Part shown: piece after piece, positions 14,455 to 14,926 of the stretch | Layout: each line of letters opens with the position of its first letter | How positions within the stretch are numbered: position 1 is the first letter of the stretch | Origin: an uncultured Eubacteriales bacterium | Lineage (GTDB): Bacteria > Bacillota > Clostridia > Oscillospirales > Oscillospiraceae | Length of the DNA: 14,926 nt | Direction: 5' to 3' | NCBI GenBank assembly: GCA_900547405.1 | Contig: URGL01000060.1 | Span: 1 to 14,926, forward strand | The notes under the pieces: generated by a model | The model's input: only the letters and a program-made list of their open reading frames with translations | What the model was told of the DNA's origin: nothing | The model's database searches: none | Made by a program: the position numbers and the translations under genes

Positions 14455-14926
14455 TTACTTGAAGTACCGCTCCAGCAGGCCCTTCAGAGCGCGGCCGTGA
14501 CGGGCCTCGTCCTTGGCCATTTCGTGGACGGTGTCGTGGATGGCATCCAGGCCGTTCTTCTTGGCGCAGGCGGCCAGGTCAAACTTGCCCTGAGTCGCAC
14601 CGAACTCGCAGTCCACACGCCAAGCCAGGTTCTTCTTGGTGGAGGCGGTCATGTTGGGCTCCAGAGTGGTGCCCAGCATTTCGGCGAACTTAGCGGCGTG
14701 CTCAGCCTCTTCGTAGGCGGCCTTCTCCCAGTACAGGCCGATCTCGGGATAGCCCTCGCGATGAGCCACACGGGCCATGCACAGGTACATACCGACCTCG
14801 CTGCACTCGCCGGTGAAGTTGGCCTTCAGCTGCTCCAGGATATAAGCCTTGTCTTCGTCGGAGATGTCGGGGTTGTTGGCAACGGTCTTCTCGTAGATGC
14901 CCAGCTCATGCTCGGCAGCCAGCTTG
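14455..14926 (-). CDS. rubrerythrin / NADH-peroxidase-type ferritin-like protein (partial)
   Basis: A diiron peroxide-reducing enzyme cut by the right window edge; 157 residues of the C-terminal part are visible. The ferritin-like helices carry the expected ligands: GECSE, EEAEHAAKF (ExxH) and DEARHGRAL (DExxH). The frame stays open through the edge, so the start lies outside. The protein ends shortly after the last helix (LLERYFK) with no C-terminal rubredoxin domain. If it has one, it would be at the missing N-terminus, as in clostridial reverse-type rubrerythrins. It is followed by the rubredoxin gene. The pair protects an anaerobe from peroxide. Confidence 0.92.
   Translation of the reverse strand, partial: KLAAEHELGIYEKTVANNPDISDEDKAYILEQLKANFTGECSEVGMYLCMARVAHREGYPEIGLYWEKAAYEEAEHAAKFAEMLGTTLEPNMTASTKKNLAWRVDCEFGATQGKFDLAACAKKNGLDAIHDTVHEMAKDEARHGRALKGLLERYFK

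Noticed and set aside
1..14926. CRISPR arrays, tRNA or rRNA genes
   Set aside because: No regularly spaced repeats, and no tRNA-like or rRNA-like conserved segments were seen on either strand.

Overview
The window looks like a chromosomal segment from a GC-rich gut anaerobe of the Clostridia, probably of the Oscillospiraceae/Ruminococcaceae type. The supporting signs are clear AGGAGG ribosome sites, sigma-A promoters, a CUT1 sugar ABC operon without its own ATPase, the lspA/RluA-family pair as in Firmicutes, and a rubrerythrin/rubredoxin pair. The genus cannot be fixed from sequence reading alone.

Layout from left to right. Positions 1-291 hold a large imperfect palindromic intergenic repeat with no gene. 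Positions 319-1697 (minus) hold an RluA-family pseudouridine synthase and lspA, overlapping and with a strong promoter of their own. Positions 1792-4539 (minus) hold citD-citE-citF, the gamma, beta and alpha subunits of citrate lyase, with overlapping genes and no citC, citX, citG or citrate carrier nearby. Positions 4597-9004 (minus) hold an operon of two CUT1 permeases, a lipoprotein substrate-binding protein and an ADP-ribosylglycohydrolase (ADPRG) family enzyme; a leaky-looking terminator separates its last gene from citD. Positions 9215-10252 (minus) hold a LacI-family regulator, divergent from a 701-residue ADPRG enzyme with C-terminal beta-sandwich modules (10441-12546, plus). Positions 12538-12605 hold what looks like the 3' end (domains V and VI) of a group II intron on the minus strand, and it supplies the last two codons and the stop of the upstream gene. 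Positions 12897-14192 (plus) hold an AT-richer AAA_14/DUF4143 ATPase. Positions 14284-14926 (minus) hold a rubredoxin and a partial rubrerythrin.

The central 1.8-12.5 kb appears to be one catabolic locus. The near-perfect palindrome GTAACCGGTTAC lies just at or after the predicted transcription start of both the ABC operon and the modular ADPRG gene, and the LacI-family gene lies between them, so all three are probably one local regulon. The transporter imports an unknown (probably glycosidic) solute, two paralogous ADPRG-fold hydrolases would act on it in the cytoplasm, and citrate lyase sits at the distal end, probably expressed by read-through of the terminator. A sugar ABC system, two ADPRG-family hydrolases and citDEF under one operator is the most interesting feature of the window. 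Its substrate is unknown, and the idea that the imported compound yields citrate or a citrate-like acid is inference.

Limits: all calls come from reading sequence and motifs by eye; no database search, folding or alignment was run.
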